The notes under the pieces were generated by a model. The model did no database searches. It worked only from the letters and a program-made list of their open reading frames with translations, and was not told the origin of the DNA. This document shows positions 50,654 to 63,989 of a DNA stretch of 64,000 bases, piece after piece (the first letter of the stretch is position 1; every line of letters starts with the position of its first letter). The translations under genes and the position numbers were made by a program. The DNA is from Trifolium pratense (taxonomy: Eukaryota; Streptophyta; Magnoliopsida; Fabales; Fabaceae): contig NC_060064.1 of NCBI RefSeq assembly GCF_020283565.1, positions 14,652,337 to 14,716,336 of the forward strand, written 5' to 3'.

Positions 50654-53600
50654 ATTATTTGTCAAAAAAAAAAAAAAAAAATACTTCGACCTTATTATTA
50701 TTGATAAAGACCAAACAGTGTTTTACATATCTTAACAATGATTACGTTAATTATTCTAAGCTTAATCAAGTGATTAAAAAGAAATCCAGAGAAAAGTGAA
50801 ATAAATCACAGACAGGTTGGCTATAATCATAATTATTTTGACCACCTCAAACCTAACTAGGTTTTATTAATGTATTGATATTTTGAGGATTCTCATCATA
50901 TACCCTATGCCTCAATCATAATTGTTTCATATCTTTTTATAATTACTTTCATAAAACATAATATTAGTATGGCCGTTCAAATAATTTCAAGATTAAAAAT
51001 TGGGCTTATAATAAAAAGAAATATACAGTATATATTTTTTCTTTTAAATAACGATTTAACTTTTGTCTTTTTTTTTGTATAGTAGTCTAGTAGTTCAAAA
51101 TTTCACTTAAGGTGGATAAGTGAAATAACCAGGGTTCGAACTTCGTGTTAAACCATAGTCACAACTTAGATTTAACTACTAACTAGTGTTAGAGTTAGCT
51201 TAACTAGAGTTAGTTTTCATCTTGTATCAGTTAGTAAGTTTTCTAGATGTTTGTTACAGAACTTGTAATATACATATACTTGTAATAACCATCTTCAAGA
51301 TTAGTAATCAATTTTCCACTTCTCTAGTTTGTGTTCTTCATGAGTTCTTCTAATGCTTTCACTTCGACCCCCTACATATATAATGCAACGTCTCTACCAA
51401 CTAAATTAAGTTTACGGGACAACTTTTATCTGTTTTTATTAATAAATAAACGATAAAAAAAAATGCAGTATACGGGACTCAAACCCACAAGTACAAATAT
51501 GACTTTACACAAATGACACTAGGCTTATAACTACATTCTATTATTTTTTTACACTTAACTAATACTTAAACATTATAAAAAAAATATTTTAAAAATATCT
51601 AACAAACCTATAATTTGAGACACCTATTTGTGAAGAACAAATTAATGAGGTTGGTGTGTGCTAATCTTCGGGGGATGAAAATTTGAAATGCTTGTTGTAG
51701 GGTGATATGAACCCTTGATGGGAATTTGATCTTTTGTAGGTTTGTTAGTTGTCTTGGATGCATGCAGAATTATGGTGACCAATGTTATAGGTTTTGAGTT
51801 TGATCAACAGATTCATTGTAAACTAAAAAAACTAGTAGATTTTAAGGGCTTAAAAGTAGATTTTATGCGGAGATTCAATTCAAGTCTATTGAAATTGAGT
51901 CTTTCAATCACATTTTTTGTGAAGCTAATCCAACAAGATACATTTTTGTCAAGCATAATTTGCATATGTCACTAGTCTTAATAGTTTTTTTTTAATATTA
52001 TCTCCGATTTTTACTTCCTTCGTCTTGTTGGCTAATAGGAACGTTATCGTCTTTCCCATTAATTTTAGTCCTTTTTGTTTGTGTTGACTTAGTCCCCTTT
52101 TTGCCAACAAAAAACAATTGTGACTCACTCAATCATGTACTAATGCTTACCAAACAAAAAAATTAAACCATGTTTAAAGCACATAAAGTGAATTGCCAAA
52201 TTAATGTCGTAAAACTTACCCAATTTATTTAGCACATAATGAGCAGTTATGTTCCAATGATGGTAAGAGAGGGCCAAAAAACTTTGACCGAATATAGCTA
52301 TAGGTGCAAATAGAGGTTATAGAGCCAAAAAGTAAAAATGTAGCACCAAAAAAAGTGAGAAATTTTTGTTGCTTGCATAGCAAAGAATTCTTTTCTCTAA
52401 TCATATCGTTTGTACTCATAACGACATTCCCCATCTTTGCCTTTCATCTTTGTTGCAACCCAAAGTTGATGCCACTCAATGACATTCCCAAATCCACATC
52501 ATCAAACCCTCTTAGCTAGCACCCACAATAAGGTGTTGGTGTGTCTCAATATAGTGTTAAAAAAAATTAGGTAACAACTCTAACTCAAAATTAAACATTA
52601 ATCATGACACTAATTGACACTAAAAATTAAACTATATGGTACTAGTTAATCATGTAATCCTTCTTCAATTTGAACAAATATGATTGTTCATTATAAACTG
52701 AAGTTGACACAAATAGTTGAACCTTTCGCTCATGCCCGTTGTAGTTTAGGTTTAAATTTAGAATTCTCAACTTAATATGTATATGTAAGTTCAGTATAAA
52801 TCCTTCATATGATTATAGTGATTCTCTCTAACTCTGTATGGGGTGTGTCTCCCCGATCATAATTTTTTAGTATAAAAGAAAAAGGTTATTGTAATTTATC
52901 TTAAATGAACACTCCAATACACATTTTTTATTTGGATATGTATCGGTATACCGTGGAGGTGGATAATTTTGATAGATTCACAAATGATATTTATTATAGA
53001 AAAATTAATAAATATTATTTATGAATATATCAAAATTATCAACTTCAACAAACATACTATACTGATGTATATATTCAAGTAAGATATATTTACCAATGAA
53101 TTAACCTTTATCTTAACCTTCCATGCATACACAAGAGATTAGCTTTAAAGGTCTAAATACCAATGCTTGCTTTGAAGAATAAATTTAGAGAACGACAAAA
53201 CATGCAAATTAGAATAAGCAAAGAATCCATGAGTATAATTACGATTAGATTTTGTCAAATAAAAACAAGTAGCATGCATAATTTCACAATTTTTCTTTCT
53301 TTATGCATTTTGATTCCACACTAAAAAAAGGTCATGATATTTCTCCTCTGATTTTCACACATAAAGTTATTATGTACTCATTCTATTGACTTTTTCTACC
53401 TTTGTTTTGTGTATCCCTTAAATTAATATATGATCCCTTCCACGTAAGTACACACGCACAACATGATGGTATTTAATCATCTCATATCAACTTATATTGG
53501 AAGCTTGTACAATTGTGATTATGAAAGGTAGGAAAATTTTATTTTAGTGGAAAATTTACATTTTAGTTGGTTCATTCCATGCCGTTAATAAATACTCAAA

Positions 53601-54600
53601 GTTGAAATTCTTAACTATGAAAAGAAAGTCAAAAAAATTATCTACATTTTCACCATTTTGTCAAAAAATTATTTAGAAAATTTTAAAAAATGTAGAAAAA
53701 TGAAAGTAGGTGCGCACACATAATAACATGATGGGATTTCATATCAACTTCTAATTGAAGCTTGTACAAAGTCATAATGAAAGGGGAAAAGTGTGTCACA
53801 AGAGGCATTAATATTTTCTTGTAGTGGGTTTGTATTTGTTTTCTTCAATGGCTCAGGATAATTTACACCAAAAAAAAAGTTTTTAGTGTTTTTTTTTCAT
53901 CACTAGTACATTAGACCGTCTAATCTAGTTTGGGGGGAGGGGGGGACAATGCTGGCATTAAGTGGTTTCAACCTTCACTCGATCGTAGTTTTGTGAGTAA
54001 TTGAACCATAATCCTTTTTACCAAGTTTAGCGTCAATTATCACTGGATCAACTAACGATAATTTCTAGTTCTTAGTGCTCTGCTAACAAAATACAAGGGA
54101 TAGTTTTCAAATATGGATAAGCTACTAAAACTTTACATTATTCTTATAATATGAAATTTGTGTATTTTTGAGACTTTGATCACTTCATAAGTAATTTTAA
54201 TAGGATGTTTCAGAAAACAAAAAAAAAAGTAATTTTAATAGGAGAAATTCATTTTATTTTGTTTTATAATCCCTTCCTACATCTTTGACCAAAACATACT
54301 ATAGTCCACTTATGCACAGTGACTCAAATAGTCAAATGACTTAATTCCCATCAAGCTGCAACTAATTAATGCCAAAAAATATTGTTACTGCAGGGGGGGC
54401 TAACATCATACAATTAGTTAAATGTTTGTAATAATCAGCATGTTTCTATAATCATTTTCTGCATCTAGGTGAAACTAATTGAACATTGAATATATGTATC
54501 CATGTTTCCATCATCAATGACAGCTATATAGTATTAGACTAGTTAGATTCAATTATTACAAAAAAAAAATAAAAAAAATAAGAAGAATTAGATTTGCAAT
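50654..54600. other. Gene-free AT-rich region
   Basis: No gene is supported. A SINE-like piece with ggttcgaac (B-box-like) is at about 51080-51160. A G-run block, ggggggaggggggg, is at 53930-53947. A direct repeat of about 60 bp (tcatatcaactt.ta.attggaagcttgtaca, with atgaaagg) recurs at about 53483-53530 and 53740-53785. The 53940-54070 stretch resembles part of the receptor kinase intron. Confidence 0.4.
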
Positions 54601-54623
54601 TATGTACTACAATTGTCCTTTTA

Positions 54624-54627
<4 letters not shown>

Positions 54628-54716
<89 letters not shown>
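54628..54716. repeat. (TA)n microsatellite
   Basis: About 44 TA repeats, interrupted little if at all. Confidence 0.95.
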
Positions 54717-54721
<5 letters not shown>

Positions 54722-54751
54722 ACATATACATCAAATAAGTAGAAAATAATC

Positions 54752-54887
54752 GATAAACATAGTGTGACACAAGTGGTAGATATTTGAATCTTTTAACCAT
54801 TTAGTCCTGAGACCTCTTAAATGGATCTAAGTTGAAGGGATTAGTCTCTACAGTTGCGTGCGGATGATACTTTTGGTTTAAAAAAAA
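54752..54887 (+). mobile_element. tRNA-derived SINE with 15-bp TSD
   Basis: AAGTAGAAAATAATC flanks it exactly at 54737-54751 and 54888-54902. It begins gataaacatagtgtgacacaag and has an A-box-like aagtggtaga. A later ttagtctctacagttgcgtg segment is followed by a short poly(A). The B box is degenerate. A similar sequence is on the minus strand at 43170-43350. Confidence 0.75.
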
Positions 54888-54902
54888 AAGTAGAAAATAA
54901 TC

Positions 54903-56412
54903 ACATTTTAATAGGAATTGAAACTAAATTTATATATAGAAAATAGTGCATGATAACATCAATTTACAGGTTAAGTTTATGGTACTGAGATAAATCTGTT
55001 ATGCACAAATTGATTTTTAGACAAACTTAGACATAGGAAAGTCTTATAGATATTAGACAAATCCTTACAATCCATTTCTCCTGCTATTGAGTAAGATCAC
55101 ATATCATCTTTTCCTTTTTGGGCATATCTTGTTCTAGAGACTAAAGAATAGTGACTAAAAGACATTCTCAATAGAGAATGCACTGTTTCTCATGCCACAG
55201 TAGTGCATAGAATGAGAAAAAAAGAAAGAAAAGTGAATAATTAACAAAATGATTAATTTCAATGACCCTAGACCAAATTAAGGTCCCTTGCTGCAAAAGC
55301 TTTCAATTTAGCAGTGTGTTTGGTTTCATAATTAAGAGTCAAAAGACATGTTTGAGTGAAGTTGATTGAAAATGATTTAGCCTCTAAAATTAATTATGTG
55401 CATGTTTAAATTCACAATAATAAGTTTAATAGAATCATTTTAGTATATGTTTAGTATCGCTCTAAATTTCTCAAAATAACATTGAGGCATCGTAATATCA
55501 AACATATGTGCATTTCACACTTAACAACATATGTATATATAGAACCAAGTTGTAGGATGGAAATTCTCACATCCCAATGCGGTGCTACTTTGATTTATAT
55601 TTGACTAAGGATTGTCCTCGCACGAATCGAATTCGAATTCTCCTGAACTTGTCCTAAGAAAACTCATTAATCACTTGAATTCAATCATTTGATTCCGCTA
55701 CTTTGATATTTGTGAAGCTACATCTAGAATATATAGTTTTTGCATCAGAGTGTCTCATTACAATTTTTGACAAATCTATTGTGGTTCTAAACATACGCAG
55801 AAATTTAAAGCACACATTTATAACTTTTGATTTCTAGCATAATTTTTCCACTCATATTTATTACTTAATTCACTTTTATGTTATCACTTTTTAAAACCAA
55901 TTTTACAAAATCAATTAATTCGAAAAATACAATTTTTCTTACCATATAACCAAACACAACCAAAAACCTCAAAAAACCACTTCTCTTTTAAGTCTTCCTT
56001 CTCTTTAGTAGTATAATTTTACTCACTCCACTCTACACCAAACCAACTCTCTCTCTCCTTCTCTAAGTAGTTTTTGTTTTCTTTCACTATTACTAAGTGT
56101 TTATCTCTGCCTTAAGACTAGAGTTTTATTTTCCTCATCAAACAAAAAAAAAAACTTGGCTCTGAAATTTGTATACAAAACAAACATTTTCTATATACTA
56201 AGCACCAAGTTCTATGCATTTTGGCCACTCTCTTTTCATTGACTTTTCTTCATTTACAAATTCCTATGCTCTCTTAAACCAAAAAGAAACTCAAAAGTCT
56301 CTTTCTTTTTCTTGTTTTCATAACCAAAACCAAAAGGTTTCATTTCCTTCTTCTCTCAACTCTCAACCACAAAGTATACAATTTGTTTAGTACTACTTTT
56401 TTTTTCCATGCC
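54903..56412. other. Intergenic and upstream of the CLE-like gene
   Basis: No ORF of note. The last 400 bp is CT-rich (ctctctctccttctc at about 56048) and probably holds the promoter and 5' UTR. No TATA site was fixed. Confidence 0.35.
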
Positions 56413-56416
56413 ATGA
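56408..56416 (+). promoter_or_regulatory. Two-codon uORF overlapping the CLE start codon
   Basis: ATG CCA TGA begins five bases before the main ATG at 56413 and its stop overlaps it (ccATGccATGatt). It may tune translation of the peptide precursor. Effect is inferred only. Confidence 0.35.
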
Positions 56417-56697
56417 TTAGTGTAAAGAGAAAAAACCAAAAAATGTGTATGTTTTTTCTTCTTATGATTCTTTTGATTCTGCTTTTACTCTTAAGCAGCA
56501 ATATTGCTTCATGTGAAGGTGCATTAACTGGTAACAAAGCAAGATTTGACAGATTCAGAAGTGGTTCATTCAAAACATCATCAAAAAAATTCCATGGTGC
56601 TTTTCAAGGAAACAATGCAAACAAAAATGGAGATGAAGTTTTTGGTGATGATAAGAGGAAAGTTTACACTGGTCCTAATCCTCTACACAACAGATAA
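56413..56697 (+). CDS. CLE-type peptide hormone precursor, 94 aa
   Basis: Small secreted precursor. The N-terminus MISVKRKNQKMCMFFLLMILLILLLLLSSNIASC is a hydrophobic signal peptide. A variable Lys/Asn-rich middle follows. The C-terminus is KRKVYTGPNPLHNR, whose 12-residue core RKVYTGPNPLHN fits the CLE motif (Arg first, GPNP with two prolines, His-Asn end). The most alike CLE groups I know are CLE16/17-type (HTGPNPLHN). The TTG codon upstream of 56413 is not a start. No intron. Secreted CLE peptides act on CLAVATA-type LRR receptors in meristem, root or vascular control; the specific role here is unknown. Confidence 0.85.
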   Translation: MISVKRKNQKMCMFFLLMILLILLLLLSSNIASCEGALTGNKARFDRFRSGSFKTSSKKFHGAFQGNNANKNGDEVFGDDKRKVYTGPNPLHNR

Positions 56698-58338
56698 GTT
56701 AATTACATGAAGAAACAACAAATCCACATCATTTTCTGTCCTAAATCATCCTAGTTCTCTTCATTTCTCATTTTTCCTTTTTTTTTTTTTTTTTTTTTCT
56801 CTTTTTTTTTTATATTACATTTTGAAAAAGCACTTTTTGTGCTGTATAAGTCTTTTTTTTGGCAAGTACATTATTTATAGATGTATATATGAGAGTTTAG
56901 GCTTGAGATTATATATAATATTGATATTGATGATGAGATAATAGTATAGTTTAACTAAATATATTTATATTTTTGTTGAAATCTTTTTTTTTTGGTATTA
57001 AGCATCTGGTTCACGGAGACGAACAGGGTCCTGATAATCCAAGAGTTCAGCCACAAGATAAGTAAAGTTTGTTTAAGTATATAATCTTATATATAATGAG
57101 TTTGTTTAAGTATGTGTAAATCTTGAACATGGATGAATGGTCCTAATGATCATTTAATGGGGTTTTTGGTAATGTCTTCCAAGATTCTGATAGATAAAGC
57201 CAGGTTTTCTATATCTAGCTAAGGTTTATAGGATTATATAGAAGAAACAGTGCATTGTTTCTCCATATGGAAATTAAATCATCAAAATAATAATAATGCA
57301 TCGAATAATTCTTCATGCATTTTACATTATGAAACTATTGTTTCTTTAAATTTTGTTGGGAAATATCTTTTCTCTTCCTCCCAAAATAGACCAAACCTAT
57401 TTTAGTAATTTAAAACTATTTGCTAATTTGTGTTTCTCTTGATTTTACTTTGATTTTTCTGTTAAGAGGATTAATGCATGCTTGGAGTACTTTATTAGAA
57501 GAACTATTATGTTCATTATCTTTTAATTTTACTCTCTCCCTTTACTATAATGATCATCTATATGGTGTAATTAAGAGAAACATTGATCATAGTTCTTATA
57601 TTCACTTAGAAAACTTTTGCTACTTGAATCCCCAAATTCCACTACTAAAAAAATAGTTACAAAAAATTATTAGTACCCGCTAATTCAACTAGCAAATGTC
57701 GATATTGTTAGGTTGGATGTCTTTACTCGGGTTCAAACCCGCCACATCGCAGTTGTATGAGAGTTTATTTGGTAATTGCCACTTTGTCTTAAGTATGAAT
57801 GAATTAGAGGCAATTTTTACATTTTTCTAATAGTGCTTGTTATCTTCTTAAGTATATAATGATATGAATGTTAGTTGAACTGTTAGTTTCTACATACCAC
57901 TTCTCAAACCACTGCACCACATCTATGAGTGTAGAAAATTTAAATTTTTTTCTGCATCTCAAATTAAACCTCTCTGCATAAAGTGCTTGAAGTTTGTGGC
58001 AGCATACGTAAATGTTTGGTGGGGGACCATAATTTGTTTCAGCATATAATATCATCGATATGTTTTTTTTTAAAAAAGTGTCCTATATATGCATAAAGTG
58101 ATTCTTGTAATGAAGTGAATTAATGGTGAGCCATGGATGTGCATAAAAATTTTCAACTTACATCAATACTTTTAATCATGAAGCTAAGAATCAAATGTCC
58201 TTAGCAGTCTAGTCGAATTAATTTTTCTTTGGTGATTATGATTTAGGCCCCACTTTAATTTCATTTTTTTAAAAAAAATTCTGCTTATTGCCAACCACAT
58301 TTCCACTATAGAGTGGGAGTAAAAATGAATAATGTTTG
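56698..58338. other. Intergenic; 3' UTR of the CLE gene and a repeat
   Basis: The poly-T run at 56776-56797 and AT-rich sequence follow the gene. Around 57035-57075 a dispersed repeat (see 41670). A B-box-like gggtttgaacccgag is on the minus strand at about 57735. No gene seen. Confidence 0.35.
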
Positions 58339-58789
58339 CAGTTCGCAGGGACGGATATAGAGGGGGGCAGGCGGCCAAGGCCCCCCCTCCCTCTCACGTA
58401 TCATTTATATGTATACATTTCGCCACTCCAATTATATATGTATGGAAACTCTATATTAGCATAGATTATATACATTAATTAAGTAAAAGACAATTTTATT
58501 TTGGTTTGAACTCTAAATTTTACGATTATGTGTGAATTTTGGTAGTGTTTATTATTTTGTCTACTGTCTAAAAGGATATGATTATTTGTATTTGATTGAC
58601 AAAAAAAAATTTACACCAACATCCAATGAAAATAAAAAAAAAAATTGTTTAAAGTGGGGTGTAGTAGAGTGATTTGGCAAAATAAACGGTTGTTATTGTA
58701 TGTCGATTCATATCCTATTTTCTCTTAATTTTATTATATATTACTACTATTTTGGCCCCCGGTACGATAACTTTCTGGATCCGTCCCTG
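58339..58789. mobile_element. hAT-like MITE, about 450 bp
   Basis: The left part contains cagggacggat at 58346 and the right end is atccgtccctg at 58779-58789, inverted. GGCC/CCCC-rich subterminal blocks follow. AATGTTTG (58331-58338) and AATATTTG (58790-58797) may be an 8-bp TSD with one mismatch; if so the left end has an extra cagttcg. 8 bp fits hAT. Confidence 0.6.
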
Positions 58790-58797
58790 AATATTTG

Positions 58798-59618
58798 TAC
58801 TATAAGCGCAGTTAAGTTGGTAACTATTGAGATTGATTTTGATTTATAGAGATTTAGATTCGAATTTAAAATTCTCTACTTCGTATTAACGTGTGTAGCT
58901 AGCTATTTAACCAAAAAAAATATTTGAATATTTAATGTGGTACATAGGTACAAAGCATCACTCAATCACTACTTTTATGTGATTATTCTTTTTTTTTTAT
59001 ATATATATATATTCTTTTGATTATTATACACATGCTAATCATGTTGAACCTAATTAAATGTAAATACCATCTTATATGCTTGAATTTAGTAGGAAAAAAA
59101 ATGTGTGTGTGGTGGGGGGTACTTTGCAAATGGGTGGTGGCAAAATGTAGTGTTTGGTTGTTTTTTTTTACTTTTTACCTTTTACAAGGAAAAGTAACAG
59201 TAATAGGGTTCTTTATTAAAGGATTTTCCATTATTTTGGGTGCAGAATATACAATTATTTGGAGAGCAGATATTTTCGTCCTTCATCATTTAATTTGTGC
59301 AGTGTGAATAATTTTCTATTTGGCTGCAAATGCATCAGAATTATGGAGAACTCTCCACAAACAGCCAAATTTGACATTTAATGCACTGAATAATATATAC
59401 ACTGTCAATTCCGAGCAAAAAATTATTGATAACAATAACTTTTCTAAGATTAGTTGAATCACGGTAAGAAATCGCAATTTTGGCAAAAGTTATATTGGAG
59501 CTTTCAACAAAATCTTTGTCAAACTCACCAACAATCCATCCAAACATACATGTATGTAGCTTCTAAACTGGCTTGGCGTATGTGGGTTTACCGCTGCGAT
59601 TCCATGTCCTTCTCGAAT
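58798..59618. other. Intergenic
   Basis: No gene recognised. A short (TA)n at 58999-59012 and low-complexity T-runs. Confidence 0.35.
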
Positions 59619-60025
59619 CTCAAATTGACATGGATTGAACCTAACTCCACTTCAAAACTATGGCTGATAAAGGAGGATTGTTCAATCCTATATAACCCTC
59701 ACATCATGTTCATGACGTCTAATGTGAGACTCTAAGTTGGGTTCATGAAGCCCTCCGTGCACATGAAAAACGATAGCATATCCGCCCCCTGAACAGCCGG
59801 CATAGGTTCATTTTTCTTGTTCAATCCTGGTACCCGAGGATCGAACCGGGCTCTAATACTAATTGATACAAATTGAACTTAACTTCAGTTCAAAACCATG
59901 TCCCAAAAGGGATGATTGTCCAAAATTCTATATATGCTTTCACATTAGGTTGGTTCATGACATGGGACTCCAAGTTGAATTCATGAAGCTCTCCTTACAC
60001 ATGAAAAAATGTAACACAAATACCT
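59619..60025 (-). repeat. Degenerate TRIM-like direct repeats
   Basis: Two diverged direct repeats (about 59630-59785 and 59868-60020), both with ttgaac.taactcc.ttcaaaac.atg and ttcatgaagc.ctcc.t.cacatgaaaaa. The interior has gaccgtagg-type DNA with cccgaggatcgaaccgggctctaatacta, similar to the primer site complement in the TRIM at 44272. On the left is tatccgccccctgaac, a possible purine tract on the minus strand. Probably an old TRIM. Confidence 0.5.
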
Positions 60026-61869
60026 TTCTAAAATCAAGGTTTTAAGAAAACAGGATCCAGCTGCGGTGTGTTTTCGACAGCAATTCTCTGTAGTATTAAC
60101 TTGAGATGCGGCCACAATTTAAAATCTTGTTCATGACAATTTATCAATAAGAACTTCTCTCTCTTTCAATACATGTAAATGTATACAAATGAAGAATGTC
60201 AATAACAGCACATTTTAAAAAACTTTCTTAAACACACTATTTGTGATTGGTTTATTTTTCTTAAAATATCAACAACAAAGGAACAAAAAGGGATCAAATT
60301 TTCAATGTAACTAAACTAAATAGGCTTTTTAAAAAATGTGTTAGTCACAACAAGTGTATTTATTTCATGAGTGTGTGGTTGTATTCTTACAAGACATCCT
60401 AAACTACAACAGTGGATAAAATAACATTTGCCATATAACTGGGATCCTAAAATGGATGATGGGACAAGAGCAAGAGTTGAGAAGTTTATGTTCAAAGGAA
60501 TTGATAGTTTTGTTAATTGTTTCAATCAAGTATAGTAGTTGGAGTAAAGAGAGCAACACTAACAAAGGCAACAATATTATAGGATCACTTCACGAGCTTG
60601 TCAAGTCATTTTCTATGCAACAGAATGTCACAGCAAGCATAAATGTACACGACAAAGTTGTCATTTAAAGCAAGGTTCCTCACTCAGAGAGACTCCTTTG
60701 AGTATCTTTAATGAAATGAAGCATCATGCATTAATAGCTCATTTAGAAAGGACAATAATTTGTATTTTATCTATAACTAGTACTGATTTTCACTATTATT
60801 TTCTGAAGGGGTAGTTGAGCAAAAGGATTCATGCTTCAATGACAATAATGACAAAGTAGAGCAAAGATTTGAAATACTAGAGGACTAGAATTGACAAAGA
60901 ATAGCCAATTTACCCAATGCAGTGACTGAGGAAAAGGAGAAGGGGGGTCCATGTCTATATCATAATTGTAGTAAAGAAATCTTTAATTTCTTCTTATAAT
61001 ATTTGCTTGCTGGATTTGTGATGTGAGCAGGAAAGTACTTGGACACATAACATAGAGAAGAAATTTTTCCTTATTTATTACACTAGTTTTTTTTTTTTTA
61101 ATAAAATAGGGGGAAAAGGTGGTGGGAGAAATTATGTACAGGTCCTTAATTTGTGACATCAAGGTAGTATAATGAAGTGAATGGGATCCAATATGAAAGT
61201 TAATGATGATTAAGTTAAAGTGAATATGAATTTTATTGACTCAAATGTGCATTTGTCTTCGGTTCAATCTCTAATCTCTTGGTCAGGCTTTACATACCTC
61301 GCGAACGAACTCTGGTTTACCGGGGCCCCCTTCCCCTGAAAACCAGAGAGTTAATACCAAAAACAAAATCTCTAATCTCTAACCTCTAAAAGAACAAAAC
61401 TCTGATAGTCGATTACAAAAAAATAGCTTGAGTATGAACTTGAGGGTTGTGTTAGGCTAAAATACGAATTCTAATATAGGAAAAGGAAATTTGAATGGAA
61501 ACTCCTTGAACTACTTTCATTATAAAAATGTGTGTTAAAAGATGATAATGCTGTTGAACTTGAACATACCATGTATTTTCATTGTTTTATTCATGATTAC
61601 TTGATTAAATGTTCAACATATAACCAAAGCAACTCAATAGAGAATAGACTCATAAAAGAAGCAAAACTGAACAGCATTACAGTTGATTTTCTTGCTCTAT
61701 CTTTCTAGGTATGTTGTTTACACTACAGGCAGGACCCAGTGACCCACCAGAGAGGAAAGACTAACATACATATACTCTAAGGGGTCATAGAATTTTATGG
61801 ACAAAAGTAACAAAACAGAGGGTAAACAATCTACCTCTCATGCAGATACATGATCTTAGCTTTAGTAAC
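60026..61869. other. Gene-free region
   Basis: No supported gene. Includes 3' UTR of the HMG-CoA lyase gene near the right end. A sequence cgcgaacgaactctggtttaccgggg at about 61300 looks like part of a dispersed repeat. Confidence 0.35.
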
Positions 61870-63989
61870 TCACAGTTTGGAAGCATTATTTGTAACTTTA
61901 TTCAATGCAGTTGCAGCTTTTGAACCAGATGCACGTCCTAAATGCTTGCAGATGAAATCCCCAGCAAGCATAAGTTTACCAAGGTCCACATTAGTTTTAA
62001 CTCCAAGTCCATTCAGCATATAAACAACATCCTCAGTGGCAACATTCCCAGTTGCACCTTTTGCATATGGACAACCTCCAAGACCAGAGACTGATGAATC
62101 CACTGTGCTGATCCCCATCTATAAAAGTAAATGAACAAGAACAATCAGATAGGAATTGTTTTTAAGATTAAATATATTTTTATCCCAATGGAAAATTTTG
62201 ATTTTTGTCTCTATAAATAAATTGTTTTAGTGTTTATATTCAACAAAAATAGTGTTTCCATCCCTCACCAGTCTCTTTAAAAACACATAAATTTTATAAT
62301 TTTTCATAAACTAAAAAGGACTAATTTTTTTGTGGCTAAATAGATTCTAGGGTCATTTTATCTGTAAATGTTTACGTCATTAGCCTTTTAAACACATTCC
62401 GTTACAAAAAAACTGATGTGTTCTTTATTTACTATACGTGGTAGGAAAGGTGTGTTTAGCCCATCCTACGTGTACAACCAAGAAGCCCTATGTCCTGGAC
62501 CTCTATCTATATCCATCAAGACACAAATCCTTTGAAAGCTTGGTTACAAATTAAGGCCAGACACATCAGATTTTTTCTAACAGAATGTCTTTAAAAGGTT
62601 AATGGCGTACATTTTTGCAAAATAAAAGGATTAACTTGTTACAAAAAAACATAAAACTTAAAGGGCTAACTTGATACAAACAAATAACTTAGAGGATTCC
62701 ATGATGTCTTTGGCCTTTTTTTTGTAGGGATAAAGTCAAATTTTGTCAATTATATGAAAGACCAAAAATATATTTAGCCCTTATTTCTATGAAGGCATGC
62801 ACAGGATTTGAAATTTCATTATTTCCGTCAGGCTATAGAAAATAAGATAGTATACATTCACTTCGGTTCTTTTAGATTACAAAGACAATATTATCTGTGT
62901 TGACAGAGTATAAACAATCAGTATCCCAACAATATATGCGGATTTAAAATGAAATACAACGACACAATCCAGGTTATCCATTTTGTAGCAGCCAATCTAA
63001 AATGTTCCACAACTGATTAGTTTTGACATTTGAAGGGGAGGAGCTACATCTGACATAAAAAGTTTAAAAAATATCCTATATAAAATGGTTCTCCTATAAC
63101 ATATCCGCATTTGAAGAATAAAAAGTGTTTACCTGAAGTGAAATTAGAATATTTGAAAGTGCTTGACCGTAAGTATCATGAAAGTGGACAGCAAGCTTGT
63201 CAACTGGAACAACATCAAGAACAGCTTCAAGCATAGGAATGACGGTACCTGTGAAGATGACAAATATCAAGTCAACTCAGAGTATTTGATAAAGCAAAAG
63301 AACCATGACAGGACCATAAAACTTAGTAGATTAAATAATATGAAAGACCTCAATCAATACAACTTAATAGATATAAAAAAAACTGATAAGAAATTGGTGG
63401 TAATGGTATGCAATTAACTTCCGGTGAAGTAATAAGATTTAAGAAAGATTTTGGTCTTTTCCACGGAGGAAAAAGTTTTTTTTTTCTCATTTTAATAGTC
63501 ACATATTCCAATCACCTTAGACTTTTCATTTTGTTCCTATTAAAATACCATATCAACAAGTTCCTTCTTAAGACAGATTAAGTAAGGGAAACAACTTGTG
63601 AAAACATAGACAATGATCTTTGACATGAAAACATTAGACTTTTTTAATAAACAGGATCTTCTACAGAAGTAGATATAATATAAATAATCATTTACACAGC
63701 TAAGACAAGAACAGGTTTAGTTAAATAAAGGAGTCAAATCAACAAGATAAAGGTCAATAGCCTTTTAACATGTTAGACAGATACACCCGCACAGCAACCA
63801 AGACCAGAAATGCATGACGAATATAAGTAACAACAAATAAAATAAACATTACCCGGTGTACCAACACCAATTGTATCCCCTAATGAAATCTCAGAGATCC
63901 CCATCTCATAAAGTGATTTTGCAACGTATGCTACTTTTGCTGGAGAAATTTTCCCTTCCAGAGGACATCCCACAACACATGATATGTAT
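61870..63989 (-). CDS. HMGCL: Hydroxymethylglutaryl-CoA lyase, 3' exons only (partial)
   Basis: The enzyme splits HMG-CoA into acetoacetate and acetyl-CoA in leucine breakdown. Exons seen: 63989-63853 ([21 protein letters not shown] to IGVGTPG), 63248-63133 ([20 protein letters not shown] then [18 protein letters not shown]), 62118-61870 ([26 protein letters not shown]... ending NNASKL). HFHDTYG holds the metal-binding histidines, and GGCPYAKG holds the active-site cysteine. Junctions are in phase. The upstream exons lie beyond 64000. Intron 2 of this part contains a MITE-like repeat at 62166-62780. Confidence 0.93.
62166..62780. mobile_element. MITE-like repeat in HMGCL intron
   Basis: Ends agattaaatatatttttatccc (left) and, inverted from the right, aagggctaaatatatttttggtc. 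615 bp, no ORF. No TSD fixed. Confidence 0.5.

Noticed and set aside
57720..57760. tRNA gene suggested by ggtttgaacccgagt-like B box
   Set aside because: No cloverleaf or matching acceptor stem by eye; more likely a SINE-like remnant.
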